This document shows, piece after piece, positions 34,376 to 45,439 of a stretch of 64,000 bases of DNA; position 1 is the first letter of the stretch; each line of letters begins with the position of its first letter. The stretch is from Hermetia illucens (Eukaryota; Arthropoda; Insecta; Diptera; Stratiomyidae). The position numbers and the translations under genes are program-made. The notes under the pieces were generated by a model. That model saw nothing but the letters and a program-made list of their open reading frames with translations, did no database searches and was not told the DNA's origin. The stretch covers positions 159,668,164 through 159,732,163 of the forward strand of contig NC_051852.1 in NCBI RefSeq assembly GCF_905115235.1, given 5' to 3'.

Positions 34376-34689
34376 TTACTCCATGTGACAGCTTGCTTAC
34401 AAAAGTATCCATTTTACTGGCTTTGTCGAAAGCTTAAGCTCTTTTTAGCTCCTTGGTGGCTCTGTTTAAGTCATTTTTACTTTCGGGCGAACGGGCCCTT
34501 TGCCATTCCACCTTGACTTTTTGGTTTGTTTTAAGTTGGTTAAAAATCACACGGTTACAGAAGGGTGAAGCACTATTGTGTGAGAGTAGAATGTGTCCGC
34601 TTCTATGTCATCCGCAGATTTGAGTTTGATGTTGGGCCAATGTATGGACTCGAATCTGCTTCTGTACACCGATCACGCTTCGGGGACTG

Positions 34690-35540
34690 TCAATTTTTCT
34701 CTATGAAGTCGTTAGGAAACAAGAAGGCGCCAGGAAAGATAGTATCCCGGCAGAAGTGTCCAAGCTGGTTTTCCATCATCGACCGAACCTACCTTCCTTA
34801 TCCAGCTCCAAGCGGAGGCGCGAAGCCGCTGACCTCAAAGGGGCAGTACTCGTCGAAATGCTTGGTGCGAGAAATGCCTTTAATTCCACAGTATGGGGAA
34901 GGCATTATAGGCACCCTAAATAAAACATTTCACGTGCCTAATTATCTCTTACAGATATTTGGCGATTATCTGAGAAAACAATCTCTGGAACTTTGGGGGG
35001 GCTTCTTACGGTAATTTGCTTTAATTCTAAATGCCAAAAGAGTCGCGCCTGATTGGTTATTCAAGTGATGTTGTGGCCCTTGTTGCCGAGGGCACTGTTG
35101 AACAGGCGTAAAACAGATTTAGCATACTGATGTGACGTATAAGTTGCTGGAAAAAAACCGAAGTAGTCATCCTGATTAAAGATAATTTCCTCATCCTGTA
35201 TCCCACATCAAACGGCGAGTAGATTACCGAGTCAAAACCAATGCTTTTTCGAGCAAATCAAAGCAGGAGCGAACAAGGCTGCGGCTAGAGTTTCAACCAC
35301 AAGTCAGCTGGTAAACACTCCCGCTCCCATATCTAGCAGGTGAATCTTGTACTGGGTGTAGTGCAGTCTGTTCTGCTCTACAGCGCGGAAATATGGGCTA
35401 ATGCTCTAGGCAGGGAAGTATATCGTATGTGTCTTGCGCAAGTTCAAAGAAGGGAGAAGCGACTGTTTGTTCTGTCTATCGCGCTGGAGCTTCAAGGGGG
35501 AGATTCAAGGGGGTGATTGCTCGTGAGGAACGGCAACGTA
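34690..35540 (+). mobile_element. R1-clade RT fragment
   Basis: Early RT (KKAPGK, 34715), YLLQIFGDYLRKQSLEL (34945-34995), a palm remnant (SSDVVALVAEGTVEQA, 35064-35110), KTEVVIL (35158), and the thumb (QSVLLYSAEIWANALGREVYR, 35366-35430). Several stops. It follows family Y with about 300 bp of unassigned DNA between. Confidence 0.6.
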
Positions 35541-36235
35541 AATTAAATCGTTGGTGTACCAAAACAAGAGGTTAAAAAACTGCGCAACGTAGGTGCGTAG
35601 CAAGATCGAAAGCATGGTGAGCGTGATTGTTTCCTTATCTAGCTCCTACGTTTCCAGTCTTCTTGTCACAAAGAAGATAGACCTCGACCGGCGGAGACCC
35701 CAGATAGTAAGGGGTTCCCTAAACTAACAGTTCCCTTCCTTTTCTTCCCTCCCGTAAGTGAAAAGAATTCCCTGATTTGAAGGCTCTGCATGGCGGGAAA
35801 GCTCATAATATGGCAAACGGTTCCAGACTAGTTCTTTGAAAACGGGAAAGTATTTAGTTGGTAGTTCGAAGGCGTATCACTACGAAGGTCCAATAGTCTG
35901 TGCGATCACCTACCCTAGCCAAAAAAGCGACTGCTACATTGATAAGTTGAAATCTAGGCGTCAAAGAATGGTAAGCTTAGTACTTTAACAAAGTGCCACT
36001 AATCAGGAGGAGGGCGAAGTTATAAAGTACTACAAACCTTTCACAGTCTCTAAGACAACACACATCCTTGTAGCCATGCAATGTCAAGTAAGGTGGTGGT
36101 GGTGGTTTTACAGTAAGGAGAACTAATTTTTAGGAATTGTACATGAGCTCACACACAATAGTCCTAAAATGCAATTAATAATACATTTTTTGGGTCAACA
36201 AATGAAAGATTAACCTATCGTTTTGTTGCTAAGCT
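35541..36235. other. Unassigned spacer downstream of trypsin E
   Basis: No gene recognised. It includes a short GGT-repeat patch near 36093-36105. Confidence 0.4.
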
Positions 36236-36241
36236 TTTATT
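36236..36241 (-). terminator. Poly(A) signal of trypsin E
   Basis: TTTATT on the plus strand (AATAAA on the gene strand), about 60 bases past the stop codon. Confidence 0.6.
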
Positions 36242-36301
36242 TTAGAGAATTGGGATTTTTTTATCTGAATACCAATAGCTTTGATGTCATTTTCGATCCG
36301 T

Positions 36302-37045
36302 TTATGCGTTGGCTTCAACCCAGGATTTCAAAGCAGCAACGTTGGAATAAACGCCTGGATATCCCTTGCGAGCACATCCACTTCCCCATGAGACGATACC
36401 AACAAGTTTTCCAGCTTGGATCAATGGACCACCAGAATCTCCTTGACATGCGTCCTTACCACCAGCATCAACACCAGCGCACAACATAGCTGTGGTGATC
36501 GCGCTGCTTCCGTAAGCCTTAGCGCAGTCAGCGTTGCTAACAACATTTACACTTACGACTTGAAGAGTTGAAGCGGAAGCACCTCCTTCCTTGGTAGCAC
36601 CCCATCCAGTAACTTCAACGGCGGATCCGACAGCTGGAGCTGAGCTGGCAAGAGCAATAAGTTGAATTGAGCTGGACAAGCTGAATGAACTGGCCAAAAT
36701 CAAGACAGCGACATCATTATTGATTTTAGAACTGCTGTAGCTTGGATGGACCTTGACCTGGGAGACCTTGATGGAAGTTCCTCCTGAGGTACGGGAACTG
36801 GTACCGGCAACAACGGTGAGAACGGAGGCTGAAGTTCCTTGGACGCAATGGGCAGCAGTGACAACAACGTTGGCCTTGTAGAGGGATCCTCCGCAAATGT
36901 GGCTACCAGAACGTCTCAAGGAAATCTGATGTGGGTAGCTCTCAATGGTGGTAGCCTTACCGCCAACAATGCGCCCATCCAACAATGGGACAACATCTGC
37001 GGCAGCGCAGGCAAGTAGAGCGGTCAATACAACAAAACGGAACAT
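36302..37045 (-). CDS. Trypsin E (diverged paralogue)
   Basis: A 247-residue trypsin. It shares the signal peptide MFRFVVLTALLAC with A-D but has its own propeptide (VVPLLDGR, ending at Arg25). The triad is His66/Asp111/Ser204, with Asp198 (GGKDACQGDSGGP) for Lys/Arg specificity and the six cysteines in place. It differs from A-D at many surface positions (for example KVSQVKVHPSYSSSKINNDVAVLIL and VDAGGKDAC), so its duplication is older. Single exon, complete. Nearly the whole antisense strand at the 3' end is open, but that is a shadow. It is divergent from trypsin F and convergent with D. Confidence 0.97.
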   Translation of the reverse strand: MFRFVVLTALLACAAADVVPLLDGRIVGGKATTIESYPHQISLRRSGSHICGGSLYKANVVVTAAHCVQGTSASVLTVVAGTSSRTSGGTSIKVSQVKVHPSYSSSKINNDVAVLILASSFSLSSSIQLIALASSAPAVGSAVEVTGWGATKEGGASASTLQVVSVNVVSNADCAKAYGSSAITTAMLCAGVDAGGKDACQGDSGGPLIQAGKLVGIVSWGSGCARKGYPGVYSNVAALKSWVEANA

Positions 37046-37160
37046 TTTGAATGCAGAATATTGTTTAACGGAGCAGCTATTTATACCATCCCAAGCTCAA
37101 TAATAAATATATATAATAATAATAATAAAATAAAACATCCTGAATAATCTTATCTAAAAT
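37046..37160 (-). promoter_or_regulatory. Promoter of trypsin E with TAA-rich microsatellite
   Basis: On the minus strand, TATAAATA lies at 37085-37078 with a predicted start about 28 bases later (near 37057), giving a 5' UTR of about 12 bases. One AGATAAGA site (plus strand TCTTATCT, 37148-37155) lies about 105 bp before the start codon. A TAA/TA-rich microsatellite (about 37100-37135) sits between. The paired GATA element of A-D is missing. Confidence 0.65.
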
Positions 37161-39225
37161 TTATGCCATTAAAAATCTCAAATCTTTGTTTTCATTAAAT
37201 TGTATTCTTATAGAGGTGAATCCTTCAAATCCCTTAACATATCCAAGTCGGCTTTACAGGTATTAATTTGAAAATGGTGTAATCAAGTCAGGCGATGATG
37301 AAAATGTCATTATTATAAAATTTCATTAATATTGATTTATTGTACTTGTACAAAATAAAGATTAAATTATTTTTTGTTATCTCGTCGCAAACATTTGAAT
37401 TTTGATAAGGGCAAGTATGATTCAACACAATCAATTAAACAGTTTTTATGAATGAATAATATTTCAAATTCGATGCAACATTCATAAAATATTGGAAGCT
37501 TCAAAAATAGATAAATCTGAATCTGAAATTCTGACCATTCTTAAATGTAAATCGGAAGTTATGAATGGTCTTAGTTTGTCCTGTTCCAAGTTAATGCAGA
37601 TTCTACTGAGCACTACCAAAGACAAAGGTAAATGTTTTTAACGAAAGGTGCCTTGCCCCCCTTGAACAATAAAGTCTGGATTGTCAGTAAATATCTAAAT
37701 ATTCTGGAAGGTCAGTAGATACATATCTAAATATTTCGACAAATGGTCAGGCCAAGTGTAGTTAATGGTAGAATTCGTCAAAAACCCAATGGATCCATCA
37801 CCCCTTCAAGCTGAGTAAGTTGATGATAAAGCCTGCCTTGCTCGACATAAAAATCTAGAACCCATCAACTGATTAGTTTCGAAACTATATCACTAATAAA
37901 AACAGTTATCGTAACTCAGATACTGACGAAGCTTTCAATTATCACTGAAAACCCCAAAGACATAGAAAACAGTAAGCACACGAGAGAGAGAGGATTTCCG
38001 TGAGAGTTTGAGCAAAGGGTTTCCTAGTGTTATCTCTACGCACATCTAAGGTGACCGTCGTGAGAGATTTGAACGCTCCAGCTTTGCTAAACAGCGATGA
38101 CGCTATCAAACTCATCTTTCTCATGAAGTCGATATACAGTTAGTTTGGCTCATTTGAACCAAAAATTAAAGCTTCTGAATAGGCGCATACCACAACTTAT
38201 CTTAATCTTGGCAGTAGCAAGTTATCTAGAAGCTCAATCTCTCATCAGCAATTGCTCTTTTCAGTTCAGGAAGCTTATCTTCTCGGCATAGAAGTATCGC
38301 GAAGCCCAACTTTCTTTACGTTTCTAAGATTTCAAACACATATCGTTTGATTTTTCGCCACCGGAAAATCATATGGGGGAGATTTTCGCCCAGTTTCGTA
38401 GGACCTATTCCTAGACTGTACTCACATCTTTCATTTTGTTAAAAACTACTGTAAGCCCTTTATTGCTTTATTAGACAATAAAGCACTATTCCTGCAGGGT
38501 TACTACCAAATTTCATTATAACTTCTTTTATGAAAAACCTCCAACAACTCTTTGGGGTATTTTTAATTTTTAGCAACTTCTACTGACGACGAAACCCTGC
38601 TCAAAAGATTCCGAAGGCGTTTTTGGTTCTCCACCAAAAGCGCGCAATCTTCTTGTAATGGTAGTGCCGATATTTTCATCTTTTCGAAATGTCAGTCTGT
38701 AGCTCAGTTTCAGAGTTTTGAAAAATACCTAGAAAGGCACCCTTGCCAAAAAAACTACCTGCGATTTGAAGCGGACTGTATGGGAATCTGAGAATATTTG
38801 GGCAGGCCGTAAGGGATTCACGTACAATATCTGCAGCTGACAATATAATTGGAACTAGAACTACCCTTTCGAAACACCAAATTTCTTTGATTTCTCGACC
38901 CAGTGGCTCACAGTTCACATGCTTTACCATATAGCTCCTTTCAATGTTGGTATTATGAGGGATTACAACAATAATATACGCTGAATGACCCGTCTTGTCA
39001 CCTAACAACATGTCAGGGTTATTGTGGGAACATGACGATCACTTGAAACTTAGCGTTACCATTATATGCCGTAAATAGGAAGAACACTGCCTACGGTTCA
39101 TATTGTGAGACCAAACATATACCCGTGACCAGCCCATGCGTCTAATGAATTATCTTATATACGCTCAGAGGTACAATTAAACGCCCACATTTTATTTCTT
39201 TTAATTTGCAGAAATCGCCAAACTA
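37161..39225. other. Unassigned AT-rich spacer
   Basis: About 2 kb without a recognised gene. The 111-codon minus frame at 38676-39011 has no domain I know. Probably decayed transposon or unique intergenic DNA. Confidence 0.4.
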
Positions 39226-39229
39226 TCCT

Positions 39230-39640
39230 TCAGGTAATAAAAAACGGAAAACCGAAAGTTGGACGCTTCACGTATGAAAAGTTTTATATATTTCTTTTAT
39301 AAAAATGTGTAAACATGACAAACGTAAACTTGATGATCACTTTCGACCCCCTGCATTCCACCCTTTTCCAACAAATGTCAAAACTAACACCGGAAAGTAC
39401 TAACCGAAACTTTTCATTTTATAACCCACATGACTATGTTTGGTGGAAAAAAAATGCCCCCCCCTTTTACCAACATATTGGGACCCCTCGTAAATTCGAC
39501 GTATAATGATGCAATTCACTGCATGCGTGAGGGTTCACAGTTTCCACCTTTTCAGCAAATTTGGTGTCAACCGCTATAACCGTTTCCGAAAAAAAAATGC
39601 ATGTGACAGATGGACGGACAGGTAGCACAGAAAGTATAAG
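39230..39640. repeat. Dispersed MITE-like repeat
   Basis: Three blocks are shared with other places in the window: a reversed GAAGCGTC block (39230-39290, as at 15605 and 59360), GATCACTTTCGACCCC (about 39335, as at 59448), and a block with CAAATTTGGTGTCAACCGC followed by GACAGATGGACGGACAG (about 39558-39622, as at 57945-58016 reversed). No coding capacity. Long C and A runs lie near 39450-39470. Confidence 0.55.
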
Positions 39641-39749
39641 AAGACGAAATCAATGTTGCTATTGTCTGCGGACAATACAAAAGCCTCCATCACGGCGTTT
39701 GGAAAACAAACATAAGTAGAAAGCCGGTGGATGGGCTTGTGGTAATCGA

Positions 39750-41215
39750 GCCTTGCAGCAAGCAATGAAGCATCGCGAACACGATTTTCTAAGGGTTAAG
39801 ATGGATGACCTCTACATTTACAGCTGCTATGCCGCCCCGAGTATGACAAATCCAGAGTATTGCAACATATTAGATAGACTGGCAAGAGACGCCCAAGATT
39901 GCAACCCCAAAATTATTGCTGGCAACTTCAACGCATGGGCAATGGAATGGGGAAGTCAGAAAACAAATGAAAGGGGAAGAATCCTGCTCGAGGTTTTCTC
40001 CTGCCTAAACGCCATCGTGGCTAAGATCGGAAGCCTAAACACTGTTAGGCGTGGAGAGCTAGGGTACGTTGTATATCTTACTTTCGTAAGTGATTCGCAG
40101 GTCCAGTTTTTACACTGGCATGGCGAAGAATACACACATAGCAACCACTGGGCGATATATATATATTACTCAGAGCAATAAATCCTCACCTGAAGAAACA
40201 AGAAACAGGTTGGTCATCAAGAGCACTTGATGAGGATACATTTCTGGAGATATTGCAGTGGAACACCGAGTTTAATGGAACGGCCACAGAAAAAGCATCG
40301 AAAGATATACCGAGATATACCGAGAATGTGACGCTTCCATACCAAGCCGTACACACTCTTGGAAGCGCATCCCTAACTGCTGGTGGAACGCTGAAATAGC
40401 GAAATATCATACGGAATGCTTGAAGGCCAGAAGGCGAAGTCAACGCCGAAGAAAAACACCAGAGTATGAACAAAGGTACCTTGAATATAAACAGGTACTC
40501 AAAAAGATGCAGTTGGCCATCACGAAAAGTAAAAACTATTACTTCAAGCAACTCTGTGATGAAGCAGATCCATGAGGAGGAACGTACAAGTCGGTTATGT
40601 CGGCAATAAAAATAAAAAGGTCCCCTCCTTTTATGTACCCTAGATTATTGTAGGAGATAGTTTCGACATTGTTCCCCAACATCCAGAAACAATCGTCCCA
40701 ATGATACCAATGACCGAAGACATCCCTCCAATCACCGCAAACGACGTCTTGGACGCAATGAAAAGGGTCCGGGATACCGCAGCCTCCGGAATTGATCGAA
40801 TCCCCAACCAGGCACTGAAACTGGAAATAAGAATGGCACCAAGCATGTTCGCACGGGTATTTACAGACCACCTAAAAGAAGGGTCCTTCCCGCAGATGGC
40901 GTTGGGGTTTTCATAACATGCAATCACGCCGATGAAATACAGATATATATGAACGAGACTATACGGACAATCAATTCTTGACTTAAAGACCACAGGCTGG
41001 AGCTTGCCGAACACAAGACGAAGTTAGTGCGCTCTACAAAGCGGCGGAAACAGAAAACTGTTGAAATTTGAATCGTCAGCGGTCGCTGAAATACCTGGGA
41101 GTAATACGACTCCAAGCTGAGCTTTAAATCCCACTTAAAGCTTACTGTGCAGAAAGGGGCGACTATCCGCTCAACACTGGGAAGGATGCTTCCAAATGTA
41201 GGACCAACGGAACAG
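39750..41215 (+). mobile_element. R1-clade LINE with internal deletion
   Basis: An endonuclease stretch runs in one frame at 39753-40181 (FLRVKMDDLYIYSCYAAPSM; IIAGNFNAWAMEWGSQKTN, where GNFNA replaces the usual GDFNA). The linker and early RT follow (VLDAMKRVRDTAASGIDRIP, 40746-40805; FTDHLKEGSFP). A deletion near 40905 jumps directly to the thumb (RTINSWLKDHRLELAEHKTKL, about 40957-41020; LGRMLPNVG, 41180). The YADD palm is lost. Confidence 0.72.
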
Positions 41216-41217
41216 TC

Positions 41218-41740
41218 TCAACCGCAAGATGCTTTCCCACTGTCGAGCGACAAATGGTCGTACAAGCGACCAATATTTAACTTAGGGGGTTGCAGCTCCC
41301 CAACCCTGCGAGATGTGGGGGATGCAACACACAAGCGAACGTAAACGACCATCACATCGTGATCCCTTTCGAGGCCGATGTCAGCTCCTCTCTTGTCATG
41401 TATATCCGGAAGATAACTACTAAATCTACTGCTGATCGCGAAATGGTGGATCTGAGCGCACCTACGGTGTCGGTTAGTCAAAACCCAACTGAACTTATGG
41501 CAGGCTCTGTGCCCGAACAATGTGCCATCGAGAATGAGGCGATGGAAGTTGTAGAAATTTACGAACCTTCCACGATTACTATTACGGTCACGAAGACCGT
41601 GTTTCCCCATCAAATGTCGGAGCAAGGGATTGTTCGATCCCACGTTAGCATTCAAATCACCCATCACGATCACAATGTCACCTTTAGGAAGCCTCCCCTG
41701 AATTAAACTACATCGGAAGTCTCCGTTGGTGCATAGCATT
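41218..41740 (-). mobile_element. LINE family Y endonuclease fragment, inverted
   Basis: A 173-codon minus-strand frame with DIVIVMGDLNANVGSNN, HGLRDRNSNRGRFVNFYNFH, HFAISSRFSSYLPD and LERDHDVMVVYVRL. It covers the middle and end of the endonuclease and the linker start. It aligns with 32530-32930 of the plus-strand Y copy but is less broken. It abuts the R1 fragment within a few bases. Confidence 0.75.
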
Positions 41741-42169
41741 GTACAATTGTGATGCTCCTAAACCTTGACCCAAATCTTGCAATTAGAAGTCTCTCAGAAA
41801 TCGGTTCCCATGTCAAGAGATCCGACACCGGATTCGCATCTGCTACAACTTAGTTATATCATCATTGCGGGTGATCGTTGGTGCTATAGATAAAAGGGTT
41901 TGGAACGTATAATCGATTTTGCGAAGCTGAAGGCCTTGTACTTCTGTCTGCCTTGCGTTTCAAGTCAACGTTAAATCAATAGTGGCGATTTCGTGAGAAA
42001 AGACAAGAAGTGATCTCACATACATACCAATGCAGTCCTCGGGGTCTGGCAAATCTGGCAGACGGTTCATCAACCTATACTTGGCTTGAAAATAATGACA
42101 CCCAAATAAAGGGGCACCTCTACCACAAGTTTCTTGAGGATGAAACACTTGTCAATTAGGAAAGTTACT
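41741..42169. other. Unassigned spacer
   Basis: No recognised features between the Y fragment and an RTE fragment. Confidence 0.4.
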
Positions 42170-42785
42170 CTTTGGACCACGTGACTTCCAACGTTTAGTG
42201 CCCTGCAATATACAAATGATGTTTTCCTAGCGTCTGATAACAAAATTGATCTCGAGCAACTTGTCCAAAATCGGAATTATCGCCTTTTGCAAGACGGTCT
42301 GAAGTAAATCTGAACAGAACTTTCGATGACCAATCCCAATGAAAAATGTATTATGAATTCCAGTGATAGCAAGCTCGATCTAAGTATCTCGGATCCATGA
42401 TATCAACCAATGGTGAACTGCGTTTGACATTACTTCATGCATCAATGCAATTGGCAGAAAGTGACATCCCACAGCTGGTATTCTTTGTGATTGATGCACC
42501 AACGAATGTATCTATGGTCCTGATTGTGTGTCGACTATGAAAGACAATGAACGGCGCCTCGCAGTGATCAGTTCCGAAGTCAGGACATCTAGTTGGTCTG
42601 AGTATCGAAGTCAATGTGAAACAACCGAAAGGCAGACCGAAACAACGACGACTTGATATCCTAGATGATTATTTTAGAGCCTCTTAACTCCATCCATATT
42701 AGACCTATAACTAAGAAAACGGCATAATCGATCAAAACGAGTCGACTCCACTTCTGAGCCGGATAAACCTAGACATTATGATAAC
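42170..42785 (+). mobile_element. RTE RT-to-tail fragment
   Basis: It begins at the palm (DVFLASDNKIDLEQLVQN, 42212-42270). It then degrades through LGSMISTNGELRLTLL-like, a second remnant, and the tail (KQRRLDILDDYFRAS, about 42640-42680). Many stops; older than the 19039-21317 copy. Confidence 0.6.
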
Positions 42786-43868
42786 AAAGACTGCAAAAAT
42801 TACAATCTTTTCTTAAAAAGGGGAAGAGGAAAATCTTTTGTTTTTTATTCGAATAAATACAATATGCATTCATAGGTACATCTTTTTACTAAGATAAGAA
42901 AAAGGAGACTAAAATCGCTGAGGAAAGAAATGTGACTTCAAACTGCGGTCTTTCCTACTGGTATTTTCACATATATGTATATTTTTATCTCCAAATTAAT
43001 GGACTTTAATGCAAAACAGATATTTTATAATAATTTTATTTTTTAATTGATAACTCCTTCTTGTTGGTCAGGCATTCTGATCTCAGATAATAAAAGATCG
43101 ATTTTCCAATAACGAAAATCTTTACGCATACCAAAGTGAACAGTCCAAGATTAGATTAAAAACCGACCAGATTAAAACAGTAGTTAATCTAATCTGAAGT
43201 ATATGATGTGATGCTTTGGACTGCAAGCGATTTTTCCATGGCACAGAAACAGCTATACTTTAAATATTCGGGACTTTGACCGAAACTGCTGGAAATATCC
43301 CAAAATGAACCGAAAACATAACTAAATTCAAAGGATCCCCTAAAGCTTAACCAGTGTAAGCAACCTAGATGAATGCCGATTTCGTTGGATACTTCTCCGT
43401 AAAATATCATTAGAAAATCCTTTTTAGGATTTAGGAAGCATGGACCAAGTTGGCATTAGATTGTCACATTCGTAGAAAAACGGCAACTGTTCTCTCAGCC
43501 TCTAAAAATCTCCAAGATACGTAATATTCCGGCTCAAGATAAGTTCTCCTAAAACAATAGTTACAAAAAAGCGGGAAAACCCCACATCGGCTGTTCCCTA
43601 CCTGTCGGAGATAATATCAAGCCACACGTCAGGACAGCGGAATATTCTCTAAGTCCCTTTCATGGTAAATTTCAGATCATTGCGCCTTATTTGATGGATT
43701 ACCTTCAATTGTTTTCATTTAGAATAAATTAATAAATACGACCCGATTAAATGTGTCTAATTCGAAATAATTAAAAAATTGAAAATATTTATAAGCCCTG
43801 CTTCAATTATTATCAAAAAAACAGGAAAATATCTAATAAACCACAACTAAATTCGCATGAACTGCAAA
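42786..43868. other. Unassigned AT-rich spacer with a hairpin
   Basis: No gene recognised. A perfect 12-bp inverted repeat, AGATTAGATTAA (43148-43159) and TTAATCTAATCT (43184-43195), with a 24-bp loop, may be a MITE remnant. Confidence 0.45.
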
Positions 43869-43869
43869 A

Positions 43870-44019
43870 CACATCAGATAAAATCAATATCTGGCTTGAT
43901 AAGAAATTAACTTTTTTATATTATCTGGACTTATCTCGTGCCAGATCAGCTACACAGCTTGATAGCTAAGGCTACCTTAAGAACAATTTTAGATATGTTT
44001 TAGCTTTTATTCGAATAAA
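43870..44019 (+). promoter_or_regulatory. Promoter of trypsin F: GATA cluster
   Basis: Six GATA cores fall within 90 bp: AGATAA 43876-43881, TATC 43888-43891, TGATAA 43897-43902, TTATCT 43921-43926 and 43931-43936, TGATAG 43960-43965. A weak TATA-like TATATTA (43917-43923) and initiator TCAG (43946-43949) are possible, which would give a 5' UTR of about 70 bases. The layout is unlike A-E. Confidence 0.6.
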
Positions 44020-44811
44020 ATGTACGCAAATATCACGCGCAGTTCGTTAATACTTTTGTTAATTTCCGTAATCGCCCTAATCCACGGTTATCCCTTCAAT
44101 TCCCACGACGATGAGCGGATTGTGGGAGGAGCAGAAACAACAATTGATCGCTTTCCATATCAGATTTCAGTTCGGAAAAGCGGACGTCATAGTTGCGGAG
44201 GTTCAGTTCTCAAGTTGACTGTCGTGATATCTGCCGCTCACTGTATAGCTGCCTCTGGAACTCTTGAAAACCTGACTGTAGTGGCTGGAACATCTTATCG
44301 AGCGGAAGTAGAGGAGGAGCGCAAAGTACAGGATGTGCGCATTCATCCAGAATACGATATTAATCCAACTAGAAACGATTTAGCACTCCTGATTCTCGAT
44401 AAGGCTCTTTATTTTTCAAAAACTATTCAACCCATTGAGCTTCCCAATCCAGGAGATACAGTTCGAGCTGGAACGAAGGCGATCGTGACGGGATGGGGTG
44501 ATTTGACAGAAGGTGGATCATTCTCTGAGCAACTCCAATATGTGGCCGTTCATATTATTACAAACGAAGAGTGCGAGGCGAAGTACGGTGAAGGGAAAAT
44601 CTACCCAAACATGATATGCGCAGGGGATGACATTGGTGGCAAGGACGCTTGTCAAGGAGATTCCGGTGGTCCATTGACTGTAGGCGGCACTCTTGTAGGG
44701 ATCGTCTCATGGGGATACGGGTGTGCAAGGCCTGATTATCCTGGCGTTTATGTTCGAGTTGCCAATTTACGAGATTGGATTGACCGTGAAGTGAAGAAAC
44801 TTGGCTATTAA
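44020..44811 (+). CDS. Trypsin F (263-residue, diverged paralogue)
   Basis: A secreted trypsin with its own signal peptide (about 1-23, hydrophobic SLILLLISVIALIHG) and propeptide ending DDER33, then IVGGAET. The triad is His74 (SAAHC), Asp120 (RNDLA) and Ser215 (GDSGG). Asp209 (GGKDACQGD) gives Lys/Arg specificity. Cysteines 59/75, 185/200 and 211/235 keep the three disulfides. A possible N-glycosylation site NLT is at 84-86. The C-terminus extends past the usual end with a charged tail (REVKKLGY). Codon use is less biased than in A-E, and the N-terminus shares nothing with them, so this is an old duplicate or a different trypsin subfamily. Single exon. Confidence 0.95.
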   Translation: MYANITRSSLILLLISVIALIHGYPFNSHDDERIVGGAETTIDRFPYQISVRKSGRHSCGGSVLKLTVVISAAHCIAASGTLENLTVVAGTSYRAEVEEERKVQDVRIHPEYDINPTRNDLALLILDKALYFSKTIQPIELPNPGDTVRAGTKAIVTGWGDLTEGGSFSEQLQYVAVHIITNEECEAKYGEGKIYPNMICAGDDIGGKDACQGDSGGPLTVGGTLVGIVSWGYGCARPDYPGVYVRVANLRDWIDREVKKLGY

Positions 44812-44854
44812 ATAGTTTTAGTCACATTAGTTATTGGAATATCTGAAATTGACT

Positions 44855-44860
44855 AATAAA
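44855..44860 (+). terminator. Poly(A) signal of trypsin F
   Basis: AATAAA 43 bases after the stop codon. Confidence 0.65.
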
Positions 44861-44884
44861 GAAGTTGCGTTTTAATAACAAGGA

Positions 44885-45435
44885 AATATCATTCTGTTAT
44901 TCGCTCCAATTAAAAACTTAGGACCAGGTTCTCAAGGCTAAGGTTAAAGCCTATAAAAAGTCCGCGTCGAGGCTCTAACGTATACCCCATTTCGGGCCTT
45001 GGCCCTCAGAATGTTTCCCCTCGAATCATCTTGATCCATCGACCGCATCCTCCAATTTACAAATCCGAGCAGTGATGCGCTGTCTTCGCCAACAGAATCT
45101 GTCCAGAACTTTTGTGGTTTTCCGACCGATCTTCATCCTTCTAGGTATTCTCACTTCGTATTCGCTCATTGTAGCTTCTGAAGTTTAATTATTTTCGAGA
45201 CTTCCAGGTCGTCGAATATTTGATCCAACCTATTTGTTGCATCTGCTTCGCCATTGGTCATCCTCTCATTTAGATCCTATTATTTTCCTCAAGATCCTCC
45301 TCTCGAAGGTACTGACCAATTTTTTGGAAGTGTGTGTTAGGGTCCACGAGCGTCATAATTTTCGTCTTGACGATAAACCGGAGCCTGCCCAGAGAGAGAC
45401 TCATCTGAAGCGGATTCGGTAACGAAACTCAGAAG
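44885..45435. other. Unassigned spacer
   Basis: No recognised gene. It is less AT-rich than the other spacers and may be decayed LINE sequence, but no diagnostic motif is readable. Confidence 0.35.
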
Positions 45436-45439
45436 AAGT

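Noticed and set aside
36223-36489. 88-codon plus frame at the 3' end of trypsin E
   Set aside because: Antisense of a strongly supported trypsin.
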